Assembly (NCBI GenBank): GCA_025655595.1
Contig: JAHXIO010000005.1
Coordinates: 682,001-746,000, forward strand
Direction of reading: 5' to 3'
Length of the DNA: 64,000 bases
Source: Candidatus Thiodiazotropha sp. (ex Monitilora ramsayi)
GTDB taxonomy: Bacteria > Pseudomonadota > Gammaproteobacteria > Chromatiales > Chromatiaceae
A model generated the notes under the pieces. The model ran no database searches, had not been told where the DNA came from, and was given only the letters and a program-made list of their open reading frames with translations. Made by a program: the position numbers and the translations under genes. This document shows, piece after piece, positions 26,601 to 36,111 of this stretch (its first letter is position 1; each line of letters begins with the position of its first letter).

Positions 26601-26991
26601 GGTTTACGTTGCTGAAGGTATAAGTGATTCCACCATCTATGGTTATAGCAAAGTCGTTTTGGCATTGGTCATAAAGATATGTAACTGTGGCGCCGGACCT
26701 GCTCACTGTGACTGTTCGTTCACCGCTGACACAAGGATAAGTCTCTGTGATATTCAGGTAATTAAACACGGGAACAGGAGTGGTGAAAAAACTTCGGTGA
26801 AATTCAAAGAGACTAATGGGCTCAAATACCTCATGACGAAGTACTTCTGCAACTTTCGACACATTGCTTGCATCGAGTACGATAGGCTTGTTCGTCAAAG
26901 GAGAGCTGTCTGAAGTCGCAGACCCACCACCGCCACACGCAGAAAGAAGTGAGCCAAGAATCAGTAAGGAGAAGGTTCTGAGAATAGACAC
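23617..26991 (-). CDS. Large lipoprotein with duplicated beta-rich halves and calcium-binding repeats
   Basis: This protein of about 1124 residues starts from GTG 26991, which has AAGGAAG eight bases before it and yields a proper lipoprotein signal (LLILGSLLSAC then four Gly). A longer frame upstream lacks a signal peptide. After an N-terminal beta-rich region come a cadherin-like stretch and thrombospondin type 3-like acidic repeats (DTDGDG, DDDNDGVDD; about 385-435), then a beta-rich block (about 470-735), a second acidic repeat (about 750-800) and a second copy of the block (about 840-1124). Both copies contain NDLHYEDID and ETPYHGDY. It is probably a surface protein with two propeller-like halves. 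Base composition is more AT-rich than its neighbours. Confidence 0.8.
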   Translation of the reverse strand: MSILRTFSLLILGSLLSACGGGGSATSDSSPLTNKPIVLDASNVSKVAEVLRHEVFEPISLFEFHRSFFTTPVPVFNYLNITETYPCVSGERTVTVSRSGATVTYLYDQCQNDFAITIDGGITYTFSNVNPTNQTYTLKLTYDNLSFDDGVSRTVYDGTTNLDANFAPDSTVSLNILSNRSINDKDIGEIFNSRSLSFSVSYLGGPDNAALTGFSSGTIDLMNSGVVELYWLPTEERIQISGEGTQAGYIEISAGRFGVEYVDGNGNHSAMVASGIDIDNLDIFASTNSAPVFRQGTKIYFAEGSPVILNLEQWLYDPNLDVLSITPSIVSAPSGANYEVRSQQQFSVEIVADTPGEYSLDIQATDPDGLTANGVIVFEISPDTDGDGTADHVDADDDNDGVDDVNDAFPLDSTETIDSDGDGIGNNADTDDDNDGVADSTDFAPLNPLCHSVAQTDGGVCISELTVSVTEISVDGDGIIYFLAQDLKKLFRWNTATQEFLSPVQLGSVTPSDDTVQQMVYQPTQNRLYFGYFSGAIIYIDLAAAPETEQGFAALPLQVGGLSTAGNYLLAQDASGAWATHYILDSNAVITAQVDWNYYSSVYTWDPVNNRVYFFRDNTSPNDLHYEDIDQTNGTIIGSGETPYHGDYGITPPITISESGDFVLIGSGNIFNTADLTWAGAIPGNIDGAVWTAADGLIAIRTIAGETVLERRASDLTIQERVTFTGTAKTILATVNGFQVLTELNGNVSISSYTPSNDSDNDGVLNLADAFPLDPAASIDTDRDGYPDTWNPGYTQSDSTTGLTLDAYPSDAACYLPGHGDGISCDYSQVIPAFTPDVSISDSSGTIYMLSSDNNRVYRWSNTASNYLSPIVIGDPLSLNGTSPGLMTYSPEHHRLYFGYTNGDVTFVDLNNPLLQEEPFTTVATSVGGIAPAGNHILVQDSSGAWNTHYIFDQDGVLKDSADLNRRSSAYAWNSTLDRIYFFRDGSSPNDLHYEDIDPVTGIILSDGETPYHGDYTYKPPILISPDDESVLVGSGDIYDASTLTWTKSILSDFEYGIWLGSGEVITLRTLNGNTRLDHYNSSQNWQSEHDFSGLPVGIFSHNGSIIVATNNGGVLSFSQYPSL

Positions 26992-27421
26992 TGCTGCTCT
27001 TCCTTGATCTTTATTGAATTGATATCTGACCGTATTTACGGGACTGACATTTATCAGATTATTACCGCTGTACATAGCCAAGAATTGACTAGTCAAGTGA
27101 CGGATAATATAAAATTTTTCCCTTGCTTTCCACATCAAGACCTGCGCATGGCGGGATTGCCCGTTGGAGTGGCATTTAATTTTCTTGAATACGAATAAGG
27201 TTCCTATTGCCAGTCTATTGACCGAGAAGTCCAGTAGGGTATCGCAACGTTTTTGTGTTGGTAATGGTCTGATTCGAAAGATTAAGCATAAACCCAACGG
27301 GATAAGACTGGTTGTCCTTACTATTTGCCTTTCTGTTTCATTGCTGGCTAAAAGCGGATTCTATGGCTATTTTTACCAGATCTTCTTTAACTTCATCTGG
27401 GCATAAACCGGTTTCGATTAT
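26992..27421. other. AT-rich stretch without a recognisable gene
   Basis: About 430 bases upstream of the large lipoprotein gene contain only short frames without recognisable homology. The promoter and ribosome site of that gene lie at the left end (AAGGAAG near 27000). The composition is clearly AT-rich compared with the rest of the window. Confidence 0.4.
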
Positions 27422-27881
27422 TTATCTAAGGTCTGCATATGCCAGGAACATTTCACTCTGAGACGACATATTTTTTAGTTTTGCTGAATAAATATCAATT
27501 GCCCGATTTACTGTTTGCCCCTGGATTATGCTGCCCCTCCACATCGTCTGGCTTTTATCATCGAGTCTATTTACCTTTTGATTGTGGCATATAGCGCCGT
27601 TATTGGCGGCTTTCTTATATTGTTTTAAGTGTTTTCTGATATCTGGTGCTTCTACGGAATTTGAAATAACTTCATTGTAAATATACTTTATTGAATTTCT
27701 CTTCACTGACATCTGGTGATTCGTTCTTGGTCTCGATGGGATGGCCTTCCGTGTGGTTGCTTGTGCATGGTTTGTTTTGGTAGTGCGGACTTTCTTCTTT
27801 ATCAGTGCATCTGAATGTTTCTGCCTGAGAAGCAAGAGTGAATAATAATAAGGATAAAAGTGCTATTAGTTTATAATGCAT
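27422..27881 (-). pseudogene. Probable frameshifted DUF4124-like exported protein
   Basis: From ATG 27881 a 69-residue frame encodes a clean signal peptide (MHYKLIALLSLLLFTLASQA) and a DUF4124-like start (ETFRCTDKEESPHYQNKPC), then stops at 27672. In the next frame on the same strand an open, protein-like sequence continues to 27422 (KAANNGAICHNQ, KSQTMWRGSIIQGQTVNRAIDIYSAKL). DUF4124 proteins are commonly about 150 residues, so a one-base shift at roughly 27680-27750 would join the two parts into a normal-sized protein. It could instead be a short intact protein followed by a chance frame. Confidence 0.5.
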
Positions 27882-27998
27882 CTTGGTTTCTTTTTGTAAA
27901 AATAGCGGATAATTTACTATGAATTCATTTGAAGTAATTGGGACAGGCCGCAGTCTTCCTCAGAGACTGTCACCCGTCCCAATAGTCCGGATTTGTGG

Positions 27999-28484
27999 TT
28001 ACTCTGTTAGCTGACTGGTGGATGGTTGTTCTATTGTATTGGTCTCTACTGCCAGCTTACATTCCATGACACCTTTCTTGCCCTCTTCTTCGGAGACTAA
28101 TTTAAGATTGGCGCCGCCCACGAATACACCCAATTTAATATATTGCTGCACGTAGTAATTCTCTCCGCCTTTGGCGTTAAGCTCCAAAGTGTTGTCGCTG
28201 AACTCGGATTCGGTAGAGAGGATGTGCCTGCCAGGTTTGATGTCTTTGTAAAAGTAGGTATTAGGTGCGGTTTCACCAATGATCTTTCCGTTAAGGGATA
28301 CGGTCTTCTTTAGAGCGCCGCCAATCATGGAGTTTCTATATATATACAAACCTGCGATGTCTGCTGATGGAACGGTAAATTCTTTTCTAGCTTTGTCATC
28401 CTCTTTTGCCGCCATTGGAACGGAGGCGCACCCGGTTATCAGTAAGAAAAAAGTAATGGTTAACGTGACTAGCGTACTTTTCAT
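27999..28484 (-). CDS. DUF2846-type small lipoprotein
   Basis: This 161-residue protein has a lipoprotein signal with lipobox LITGC. The mature part has the DUF2846 pattern: ADIAGLYIYRNSMIGGALKKTVSLNGKIIGE, TYFYKDIKPGRHILSTES and GENYYVQQYIKLGVF. Such proteins sit in the envelope and have no known function. It is in the AT-richer accessory block and is separated from neighbours by more than 100 bases on either side, so it is probably transcribed alone. Confidence 0.82.
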   Translation of the reverse strand: MKSTLVTLTITFFLLITGCASVPMAAKEDDKARKEFTVPSADIAGLYIYRNSMIGGALKKTVSLNGKIIGETAPNTYFYKDIKPGRHILSTESEFSDNTLELNAKGGENYYVQQYIKLGVFVGGANLKLVSEEEGKKGVMECKLAVETNTIEQPSTSQLTE

Positions 28485-29283
28485 TGTATAGATCTCCTGC
28501 GTACTAATGAAATGAATGAAAGAATGTTATTTTATCGGGTGCGGTGTTAGTCGCGCCGATACAGCGACAATAGATCTGTCTCGGTTTTCCAGCTGTAGTC
28601 CCTCAGTATCGATTGTGATCGCATTCCTTTGGTTAGTCTTACTCCGTTGGCCACCAGTGGGTACTGCACATGAATCCGTAGGGACTCATCTTGCCGAGAA
28701 GAGATTCTTCAAAGATTGTCGAGAGATAGGTCGCGATAGGACTCGTACCAAGAGTGTATTCAGGTAAGGGGGGAGGCGGAGATTCAGGTTGTCCGCCCAA
28801 TTCCGTCTGTCTGCTCAGGTCTTTGCCATCCATGAATCGAATGTCTTGATAGGGATTGACGGAGTTTACCCCTTTTTTATCATGGAAATAAAGTCGCTAG
28901 ATTCCTGGTGGGCTTCGGCTTTGTTTTGGGTCGGAATCTGCTTCTTCCTTCATCCCGGCGTATACAAGGATCTCGGTTTTGTCCGGAATGGCGATTAGTG
29001 CGCATTGCTTTTCCCAATCCCCCCTTTCTCTCTAGTTGGGGCTGGTCTCGCCTGAATGTATGAAGGTGTTTTGTTCTGTATGGCCACACTGGTAGCGCCG
29101 TTTCGTATCGCTTCATTTCATGCCGGTAGTGCGAGAGGTGTCCAAATACCCGCTGATTGGGCACTGGATATAGCCATGAGGTGAGATAACCGCTTGACCA
29201 ATAAGATCAATATTAGTATTTTGCGCTGTTCCTATTTAGTTTTTTGGCCGGTGCGCTATCCGGCCTGATTGGAGGCATCAGAC
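28485..29283. other. Gene-free stretch upstream of ilvB
   Basis: About 800 bases without a gene I can support. Around 28932-28990 there is a degenerate copy of a dispersed proteobacterial repeat, which on the minus strand would read CIRRDEG. Just before ilvB a perfect 6-base hairpin (GGCCGG / CCGGCC, 29246-29265) sits directly upstream of the ribosome site GGAGG at 29271. I found no leader peptide rich in branched-chain codons, so classical ilv attenuation is not supported. Confidence 0.45.
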
Positions 29284-31002
29284 GTGGAACTCAGCGGCGG
29301 CGATATCATCGTTCAGTGTTTGAAGGATGAGGGCGTTGAGCACGTGTTCGGCTATCCCGGCGGGGCCGTGCTGCATATTTACGACGCGATCTTCAGACAG
29401 AAGGATGTGCAACATATCCTGGTCCGTCATGAGCAGGCGGCTGCCCATGCGGCGGATGGTTATGCGCGTGCGACCGGCAAGCCGGGCGTGGTGCTGGTGA
29501 CCTCGGGTCCCGGCGCGACCAATGCGGTGACCGGTATCGCCACTGCTTATATGGACTCCATTCCCATGGTGGTGCTGACCGGTCAGGTGCCGACGCCGGT
29601 GATAGGCAGTGACGCCTTCCAGGAGGTCGACACCGTCGGTATCACCCGTCCCTGCGTGAAACACAATTTTCTGGTCAAGCGACTGGAGGATCTGGCGGAG
29701 ACGATGAAGAAGGCTTTCTTCATTGCCACTACCGGCCGTCCCGGTCCCGTGGTGGTCGATATCCCGAAGGACATCACAGATCCGGGGATCAAGATCCCCT
29801 ATCACTATCCGAACAAGGTCAAGATGCGCTCCTACAACCCGGTGGCGAAGGGCCATCTGGGTCAGATCAAGAAAGCTGTCAAGATCATGATGGAGGCGGA
29901 GCGCCCGGTCTTCTACACCGGCGGCGGCGTGGTGCTGGACGATGCCTCGAAAAACCTGACCGACCTGGTCGAGGCCCTCAATTTTCCCATCACGCAGACA
30001 TTGATGGGACTTGGCGCCTATCCGGGCAGCGGCAAGCATTTCCTCGGCATGCTGGGGATGCATGGCACCTACGAGGCCAACATGGCGATGCACGAGACCG
30101 ACGTGCTGATCGCCGTCGGCGCCCGCTTCGACGACCGGGTCACCGGTCACGTCAAGCAGTTCTGTCCCGACGCCACTATCATTCACGTGGATATCGATCC
30201 CTCGTCGATCTCCAAGAACGTGCGGGTGGACGTGCCCATCGTCGGCCCGGTCAAGCAGGTCCTGCGGGATATGCTCAAGGTGGTCAACGAGAGCGACAAG
30301 AAGCCGAAGAAGAAGGCGCTGGACAACTGGTGGGAGCAGATCGAGAAGTGGCGCTCCATGAACTGCCTGAAGTTCGACCGCAAGAGCAAGCTGATCAAGC
30401 CGCAATACGCGGTCGAGGTGCTGCACAAGGTCACCAAGGGCAATGCCTTCGTCACCTCCGACGTGGGTCAGCATCAGATGTTCGCGGCCCAGTTCTACCG
30501 TTTCGAAAAGCCGCGGCGGTGGATCAACTCCGGTGGTCTCGGCACCATGGGCTTCGGCCTGCCGGCTGCCATCGGGGTGCAGATGGCGCATCCGAAGGAG
30601 ACGGTGGCGGTGGTCACCGGTGAGTCGAGTATCCAGATGTGTATCCAGGAGCTGGCGACCTGTATCCAGTACGATCTGCCGATCAAGATCATCCTGCTCA
30701 ACAACGGTTACATGGGCATGGTGCGGCAGTGGCAGGAGTTCTTCTACGACAGCCGCTACTCCCAGTCGACCATGAGCGTTCATCCGGACTTCGTCAAGCT
30801 GACCGAGTCCTACGGTCATGTAGGCATGCGAGTGGAGAAGCCGGAGGATCTGGAAGGCACCCTGAAGGAGGCCTTCTCGATGAAGGATAAGCTGGTCTTT
30901 GTGGATATCAAGGTCGACCCGGAGGAGAACGTCTACCCGATGATCGCCGCCGGCAAGGGGCACCACGAGATGTATCTGTCACCTGGAAGCGAGTTGGTCT
31001 GA
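29284..31002 (+). CDS. ilvB: Acetolactate synthase large (catalytic) subunit
   Basis: This 572-residue ThDP enzyme makes acetolactate or acetohydroxybutyrate in branched-chain amino acid synthesis. Landmarks are FGYPGGAVLHIYDAI, the catalytic Glu in RHEQAAAHAADGYAR, GARFDDRVTG and the ThDP-binding region starting GESSIQMCIQEL. GTG 29284 is the likely start, with GGAGG eight bases before it. An in-frame TTG 15 bases earlier would overlap that site. It overlaps ilvH by one base (TGATG). The gene could equally be called ilvI. Confidence 0.95.
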   Translation: MELSGGDIIVQCLKDEGVEHVFGYPGGAVLHIYDAIFRQKDVQHILVRHEQAAAHAADGYARATGKPGVVLVTSGPGATNAVTGIATAYMDSIPMVVLTGQVPTPVIGSDAFQEVDTVGITRPCVKHNFLVKRLEDLAETMKKAFFIATTGRPGPVVVDIPKDITDPGIKIPYHYPNKVKMRSYNPVAKGHLGQIKKAVKIMMEAERPVFYTGGGVVLDDASKNLTDLVEALNFPITQTLMGLGAYPGSGKHFLGMLGMHGTYEANMAMHETDVLIAVGARFDDRVTGHVKQFCPDATIIHVDIDPSSISKNVRVDVPIVGPVKQVLRDMLKVVNESDKKPKKKALDNWWEQIEKWRSMNCLKFDRKSKLIKPQYAVEVLHKVTKGNAFVTSDVGQHQMFAAQFYRFEKPRRWINSGGLGTMGFGLPAAIGVQMAHPKETVAVVTGESSIQMCIQELATCIQYDLPIKIILLNNGYMGMVRQWQEFFYDSRYSQSTMSVHPDFVKLTESYGHVGMRVEKPEDLEGTLKEAFSMKDKLVFVDIKVDPEENVYPMIAAGKGHHEMYLSPGSELV

Positions 31003-31493
31003 TGAGGCATATCATTTCTATCCTGATGGAGAACGAATCCGGCGCGCTGGCCCGGGTGGCCAACCTGTTTACCGCACGCGGTTACAACATCGAGTCCCTC
31101 ACGGTGGCGCCCACCGAGGACGCCACGCTGTCGCGCATGACCCTGGTGACCCGGGGTAGCGACGAGATCATCGAGCAGATCACCAAGCAGCTCAACAAGC
31201 TGGTCGATGTGGTGAAGCTGGTGGATCTGACCGAGGGCGGACATATCGAGCGCGAGATGATGATGATCAAGCTGCGGGCGGAACGCACTCAGCGCGAGGA
31301 GATCAAGCGCCTGGTGGATATCTTCCGCGGCAAGATCATCGACGTGACCGACACCAGCTACACCGTCGAACTGACCGGCGCGGCGAGCAAGCTGAACGCC
31401 TTCGTCGAGGCGGTCAACGATGAGTTGATCATCGAGGTGGTGCGTACCGGTCCTTCCGGCATCGGACGCGGTTCCAAGGGGTTGGGGCTCTGA
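31002..31493 (+). CDS. ilvH: Acetolactate synthase small (regulatory) subunit
   Basis: This 163-residue protein has the N-terminal ACT domain (MRHIISILMENESGALARVANLF, then RGYNIESLTVAPTED) and the C-terminal small-subunit domain (VDIFRGKIIDVTDTSYTVELTG). It stimulates the catalytic subunit and gives feedback inhibition by valine in relatives. The start codon overlaps the ilvB stop by one base, so synthesis is coupled and the subunits are made in step. Confidence 0.96.
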   Translation: MRHIISILMENESGALARVANLFTARGYNIESLTVAPTEDATLSRMTLVTRGSDEIIEQITKQLNKLVDVVKLVDLTEGGHIEREMMMIKLRAERTQREEIKRLVDIFRGKIIDVTDTSYTVELTGAASKLNAFVEAVNDELIIEVVRTGPSGIGRGSKGLGL

Positions 31494-31499
31494 AAGTTC

Positions 31500-32631
<1,132 letters not shown>

Positions 32632-32687
32632 TCTCTGCGATGTACCGATCCATCGTGCAACAACAGATGGTTCGGTTGTCATAGCAT

Positions 32688-32719
32688 AAAAAACCCGGGC
32701 ATCACGCCCGGGTTTTTTT
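32688..32719. terminator. Bidirectional intrinsic terminator after ilvC
   Basis: The stem AACCCGGGC / GCCCGGGTT with loop ATCAC is followed by seven T on the plus strand and preceded by an A-run, so it also serves the convergent minus-strand gene ending at 32743. Confidence 0.93.
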
Positions 32720-32742
32720 GTGACGCTTATGCAGTCGATCGG

Positions 32743-33945
32743 TTACCGGGTAGCAAAGTTCTGCGTCCAGTAGATGCCGTATGTGGAGGCGTTGTTCTCT
32801 GCGGAGGCTGCACCCATCTCGGTGAAGATCGAATTCATGATGTTTTTACAGTGTCCTGAGCTGCTGAGCCATCCTTCCATGACTGCCTCTTCATCGGTGT
32901 AGCCAGCAGCTATGTTTTCACCATAGGCGCGCCAGTCATATCCTGCGGCTGTAATTCTGTCGCCAGGAGAGGATCCGTCTATGCCGGTATGGTCGTGATA
33001 GTCATTATCCGCCATGGATGTGGAGTGGCCCTGAGCGGCATTCTTCAGCAGACAATGCCATGCCAGGGGGGCGACGGCCGGATAACTTGTGCTGCCGCAA
33101 CTGCGGGTGGCCTCACGGGCATTGTTGACCAGTGTCAGCATCAGTTTATCGCTGTCGTCCATGCAGAGGTCGATGGTCTGCTGGCTGGTTGTGCCCAGGT
33201 TGTAATGCGTGCCGGTGGTGAAAGACCAGCTCTGTGCCGATGCGAAGTTCCCGGAAGGGTCCTGTATGTTCGATCTCAGAGAGACGGTGTAGGTAGTGAC
33301 TGCGGCCAGTTCGGCGTCGGGCGTAAAGCGTATGCTATGACTGTTGCTGTCGTAACTGACACTGCCGGAAATGAAACTGCCGCTCTGTGTCAGGGATAGG
33401 CTCTGGCTGTTTACGCTGGATTCGAGCAGTGGCTCATCAAAGGTCGCACTGATTTGTGCGGTGGTGGAGAACCCTGTCTGATTGGGTTGTGGTGATCTCG
33501 AAGTGATCGAAGGCGGTGTGATATCCACCACCGGCGAGATCTGTATATCGATACTGGCGCTATCAGAGAGCTCCCCATCCGATACGGAGAGTTGAAAGCG
33601 GTAGGTTGTCGGCTGGACAACGGTCGGTGCGGTAAAGGCGAACTGTTGACCTGAATCACCGGCGTGACTGACGGGGGCTCCCTGGGTCTGCGTCCAGGAA
33701 TATGTCAATGCATCCCCATCAGGATCGGACGAACCGCTGCCGTCAATGGTGACGGTCTCGCCGGAGGGGTAGGCCTGGGGTGCGACGACGATCGCGGTGG
33801 GTTGCCGGTTGTTCGTTGAGGGTGGTAGCAGGTTGTCAGAGCTGTTGGTGCTCGAAGAGGCGGTGTCTGAACTGCCGCACCCGGTGATCGTGAGGTTCAG
33901 TAAGAGTACTGAAACCATTACGGCTGACTGATTGGCTATTCGCAT
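32743..33945 (-). CDS. Lipoprotein with PKD/Ig-like domains and a C-terminal CAP (SCP) domain
   Basis: This 400-residue protein has a lipoprotein signal (LLLNLTITGC). Residues about 45-140 look like a PKD/REJ-type beta sandwich (DGSGSSDPDGDALTYSWTQT), and about 145-245 like a bacterial Ig-like (Big_5) domain with TFDEPL and YTVSLRSNIQDPSGN. The C-terminal 150 residues are a CAP/SCP domain (NNAREATRSCG, HSTSMADNDYHDH, YGENIAAGYTDEEAVMEGWLSSSGHCKNIMN, WTQNFATR) with its conserved His and Glu. CAP proteins are secreted or surface-bound, with roles including lipid binding and adhesion. Exact role unknown. Confidence 0.87.
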   Translation of the reverse strand: MRIANQSAVMVSVLLLNLTITGCGSSDTASSSTNSSDNLLPPSTNNRQPTAIVVAPQAYPSGETVTIDGSGSSDPDGDALTYSWTQTQGAPVSHAGDSGQQFAFTAPTVVQPTTYRFQLSVSDGELSDSASIDIQISPVVDITPPSITSRSPQPNQTGFSTTAQISATFDEPLLESSVNSQSLSLTQSGSFISGSVSYDSNSHSIRFTPDAELAAVTTYTVSLRSNIQDPSGNFASAQSWSFTTGTHYNLGTTSQQTIDLCMDDSDKLMLTLVNNAREATRSCGSTSYPAVAPLAWHCLLKNAAQGHSTSMADNDYHDHTGIDGSSPGDRITAAGYDWRAYGENIAAGYTDEEAVMEGWLSSSGHCKNIMNSIFTEMGAASAENNASTYGIYWTQNFATR

Positions 33946-34473
33946 ATTTTTACCTTGTAAGCCACTATGGTCTGACTCACCGTTTCTACCGATCTCATCT
34001 CACGGCGAAGTGGGATCATCTGTCTATTCGTCGGGTTGTCTGATGATCCAGAAGCTACATCAAACACTGAGCGTCCCCAACGCATGGATCCCGAAAGGTG
34101 GAACCAGTTTGAAAAAATGGAGCGTCAATTTTTTATTTTTGTGAATCCATATCCCAATGCGTTGGTGTGAAATTCATCATGACCATCACGCGACTTCAAT
34201 AACCTCTCTCTTGGTGAGACCTTGTAGCGGTTACATCAGCTTTTATTTGGATTGGAAGTGAGAGTCTCTCTAGACATTGCCTGAGTGCGAATCTGTCAAA
34301 TAGTGAACGTCAGAAGATTTCATTTACCAATAGGCCTTGGATTCCGCTTCTAATTGATTCAGGTCAATGGCTTGCGCTATTACGGTTAAAGAATGAAATC
34401 ACCGCACGATAAGGAGACCATAGATTCACAGATAGAAATTCTCTGGCCAAATCTAAGGGAGTCATAGCAGTTC
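33946..34473. other. Intergenic region upstream of the response regulator-TPR gene
   Basis: About 530 bases between divergent genes contain no supported coding frame. The right half holds an FNR-like box at 34354-34367, listed separately. The left end holds the promoter of the CAP-domain lipoprotein. Nothing else stands out. Confidence 0.45.
34354..34367 (+). promoter_or_regulatory. FNR-like box upstream of the response regulator-TPR gene
   Basis: TTGAT-TCAG-GTCAA matches the FNR/Anr consensus at 9 of 10 defined bases. It is about 107 bases before the ATG at 34474. A weak -10 (TTAAAG around 34386) lies at a suitable distance. Confidence 0.5.
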
Positions 34474-36111
34474 ATGGACGATCTATTCGGCCGCCTACGC
34501 TACCTGATTATCGATGACTTCGAGCAGATGCGCGTCTCCTTCAAGGGGATGCTGACGGGCTTTGGCGCCTTGGATATCGAGACTTGTGCCTGTGGAGAGA
34601 TGGGGCTTAAGGCACTCTCCGTACACAATTACGATGTAGTGATCTGCGACTACAACCTGGGTGACGGCAAGGATGGGCAGCAGGTGTTGGAAGAGGCGCG
34701 CCATCTCGGTTATCTGCGTCACGCCTGCAGTTTCTTCATGATCACTGCCGAGAGCAACATGCCGATGGTGCTCGGCGCGCTTGAGCAGCAGCCCGACGAA
34801 TACATGGTCAAGCCGATCAATTCCGATGTGCTGCAGCATCGTCTTGTTTCCGTGTTGAAACGAAAACATCAACTCAAGGCCATCGACCAGGCATTGGCGG
34901 ATGGTGACAAGCTGGGGGCAATTTCGCTTTGTGGGACGCAACGTGACGGCGACCTCAAGAAGCGTCTCTATCTGGCCAAGCTGCAGTCAGAGCTCTGTAT
35001 CGATCTGGAACGATATGACGATGCGGAATCGATCTACCGCCAGATGCTGAAGATTCGTGATTTTCCCTGGGCCAACTTCGGGCTGGGCAAGATCGATTTT
35101 TTCAGGGGTGATCTGGAGCGTGCTTCGGGTCGTTTTCGTGCATTGATCGATAAGAATCCGCACTATCTGGAAGTCTATGACTGGCTGGCGCGCGTACTGG
35201 CGGAACAGGGTGAGGAGAGAGACGCGCAGGCCCTGCTTCAGCAAGCGGTCAAGCTATCGCCCAAGCTGGTGAGCCGGCAGCGCCACCTGGGTGAGTTGGC
35301 GCTGGAGAATGGAGAAATGGCGTTGGCCGAGCGGGCATATTATGCGGCAGTCCGCTGGGGAGAGAACTCCTGTTTCGCGAAGGCCGAAGAGTATCGGCAG
35401 TTGGCGAGGCTCTATCAGGATGACGGCAACACGCCAAAGTTGCTCAGGCTTCTGACAGACGGTCGGAAACGTTTCGCGGATCGCCCTTCTGATCAGATAC
35501 AGCTTTTGAGCAGACAGGCTCTGGCGAGGCGGCATGTCGATGAGAATGAGCCGATCGATACCTACCTACAGGAGATAGACCACCTTGTCGCAATACATAA
35601 AGGTGCGCTGGCCGCAGAGGATCTCATGGCGGCGGCGGATGATCTGTTTCGGCTCTCCTGCTGTGGCGAGGCGGAGATGTTGTTACACGTACTGCTGTGC
35701 AACCACCACGATGAGGATGAGTGGATAGAACGTGTCAGAGAGTTGATGCAAAAGTACCGCAGAGTACGTGAGGCGGATGCCCTGATCGATGAGAGCCGGG
35801 GGGAGCTGAAGCGTATTCACACCGAGTGTGTCGCTCTTCTGCAGCAGGGAGGCGTGGAGAGGGCAATATCATTACTCAATCAGGCTGTGGATCACTACCC
35901 GTCAAACCGAACCATCATCCTCATGTCAGTCAGCGCCATGATCGACTATATGCGGGAGCATGGTGTGGAGCCCGGGTACCATTTCAGGTGTCGCTATTCA
36001 TTGAATCGATTACTGGAGAGAGACCGCCGGGATTTGAAAGCGGACAGGTTTCTCCATCAATTGACCCAACTCTCGACACGACCGGAACAGGAGTATTCAG
36101 TTGCAGGATAG
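34474..36111 (+). CDS. Response regulator with TPR-like helical output region
   Basis: This 545-residue protein opens with a receiver domain: acidic pair Asp14-Asp15, phospho-acceptor Asp59 in VVICDYNLGDGKDG, Thr91 and Lys113 in MVKPI. The remaining 410 residues are helical tetratricopeptide-like repeats (YDDAESIYRQML, GDLERASGRFRALIDKNPHYLEVYDWLARVLAEQG). There is no DNA-binding domain, so output is by protein contact. The stop overlaps the following histidine kinase gene by 11 bases, which makes that kinase the likely partner. Relatives occur in marine gammaproteobacteria; targets are unknown. Confidence 0.85.
   Translation: MDDLFGRLRYLIIDDFEQMRVSFKGMLTGFGALDIETCACGEMGLKALSVHNYDVVICDYNLGDGKDGQQVLEEARHLGYLRHACSFFMITAESNMPMVLGALEQQPDEYMVKPINSDVLQHRLVSVLKRKHQLKAIDQALADGDKLGAISLCGTQRDGDLKKRLYLAKLQSELCIDLERYDDAESIYRQMLKIRDFPWANFGLGKIDFFRGDLERASGRFRALIDKNPHYLEVYDWLARVLAEQGEERDAQALLQQAVKLSPKLVSRQRHLGELALENGEMALAERAYYAAVRWGENSCFAKAEEYRQLARLYQDDGNTPKLLRLLTDGRKRFADRPSDQIQLLSRQALARRHVDENEPIDTYLQEIDHLVAIHKGALAAEDLMAAADDLFRLSCCGEAEMLLHVLLCNHHDEDEWIERVRELMQKYRRVREADALIDESRGELKRIHTECVALLQQGGVERAISLLNQAVDHYPSNRTIILMSVSAMIDYMREHGVEPGYHFRCRYSLNRLLERDRRDLKADRFLHQLTQLSTRPEQEYSVAG

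Noticed and set aside
28516-29164. Several short frames in the gene-free stretch before ilvB
   Set aside because: They overlap one another on both strands, lack good ribosome sites and show no homology pattern; one partly translates a dispersed repeat.
29187-29207. FNR box upstream of ilvB (TTGACC...GATCAA)
   Set aside because: The half-sites are spaced too widely for the TTGAT-N4-ATCAA consensus.
29246-29265. Intrinsic terminator or ilv attenuator just before ilvB
   Set aside because: The hairpin is preceded, not followed, by a T-run, and there is no leader peptide with Leu/Val/Ile codons.
29278-30966. A 562-codon open frame on the minus strand opposite ilvB
   Set aside because: It is entirely antisense to ilvB and shows no recognisable protein pattern.
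34021-34144. Small gene upstream of the response regulator
   Set aside because: The only frame is short, has no ribosome site and shows no protein-like pattern.
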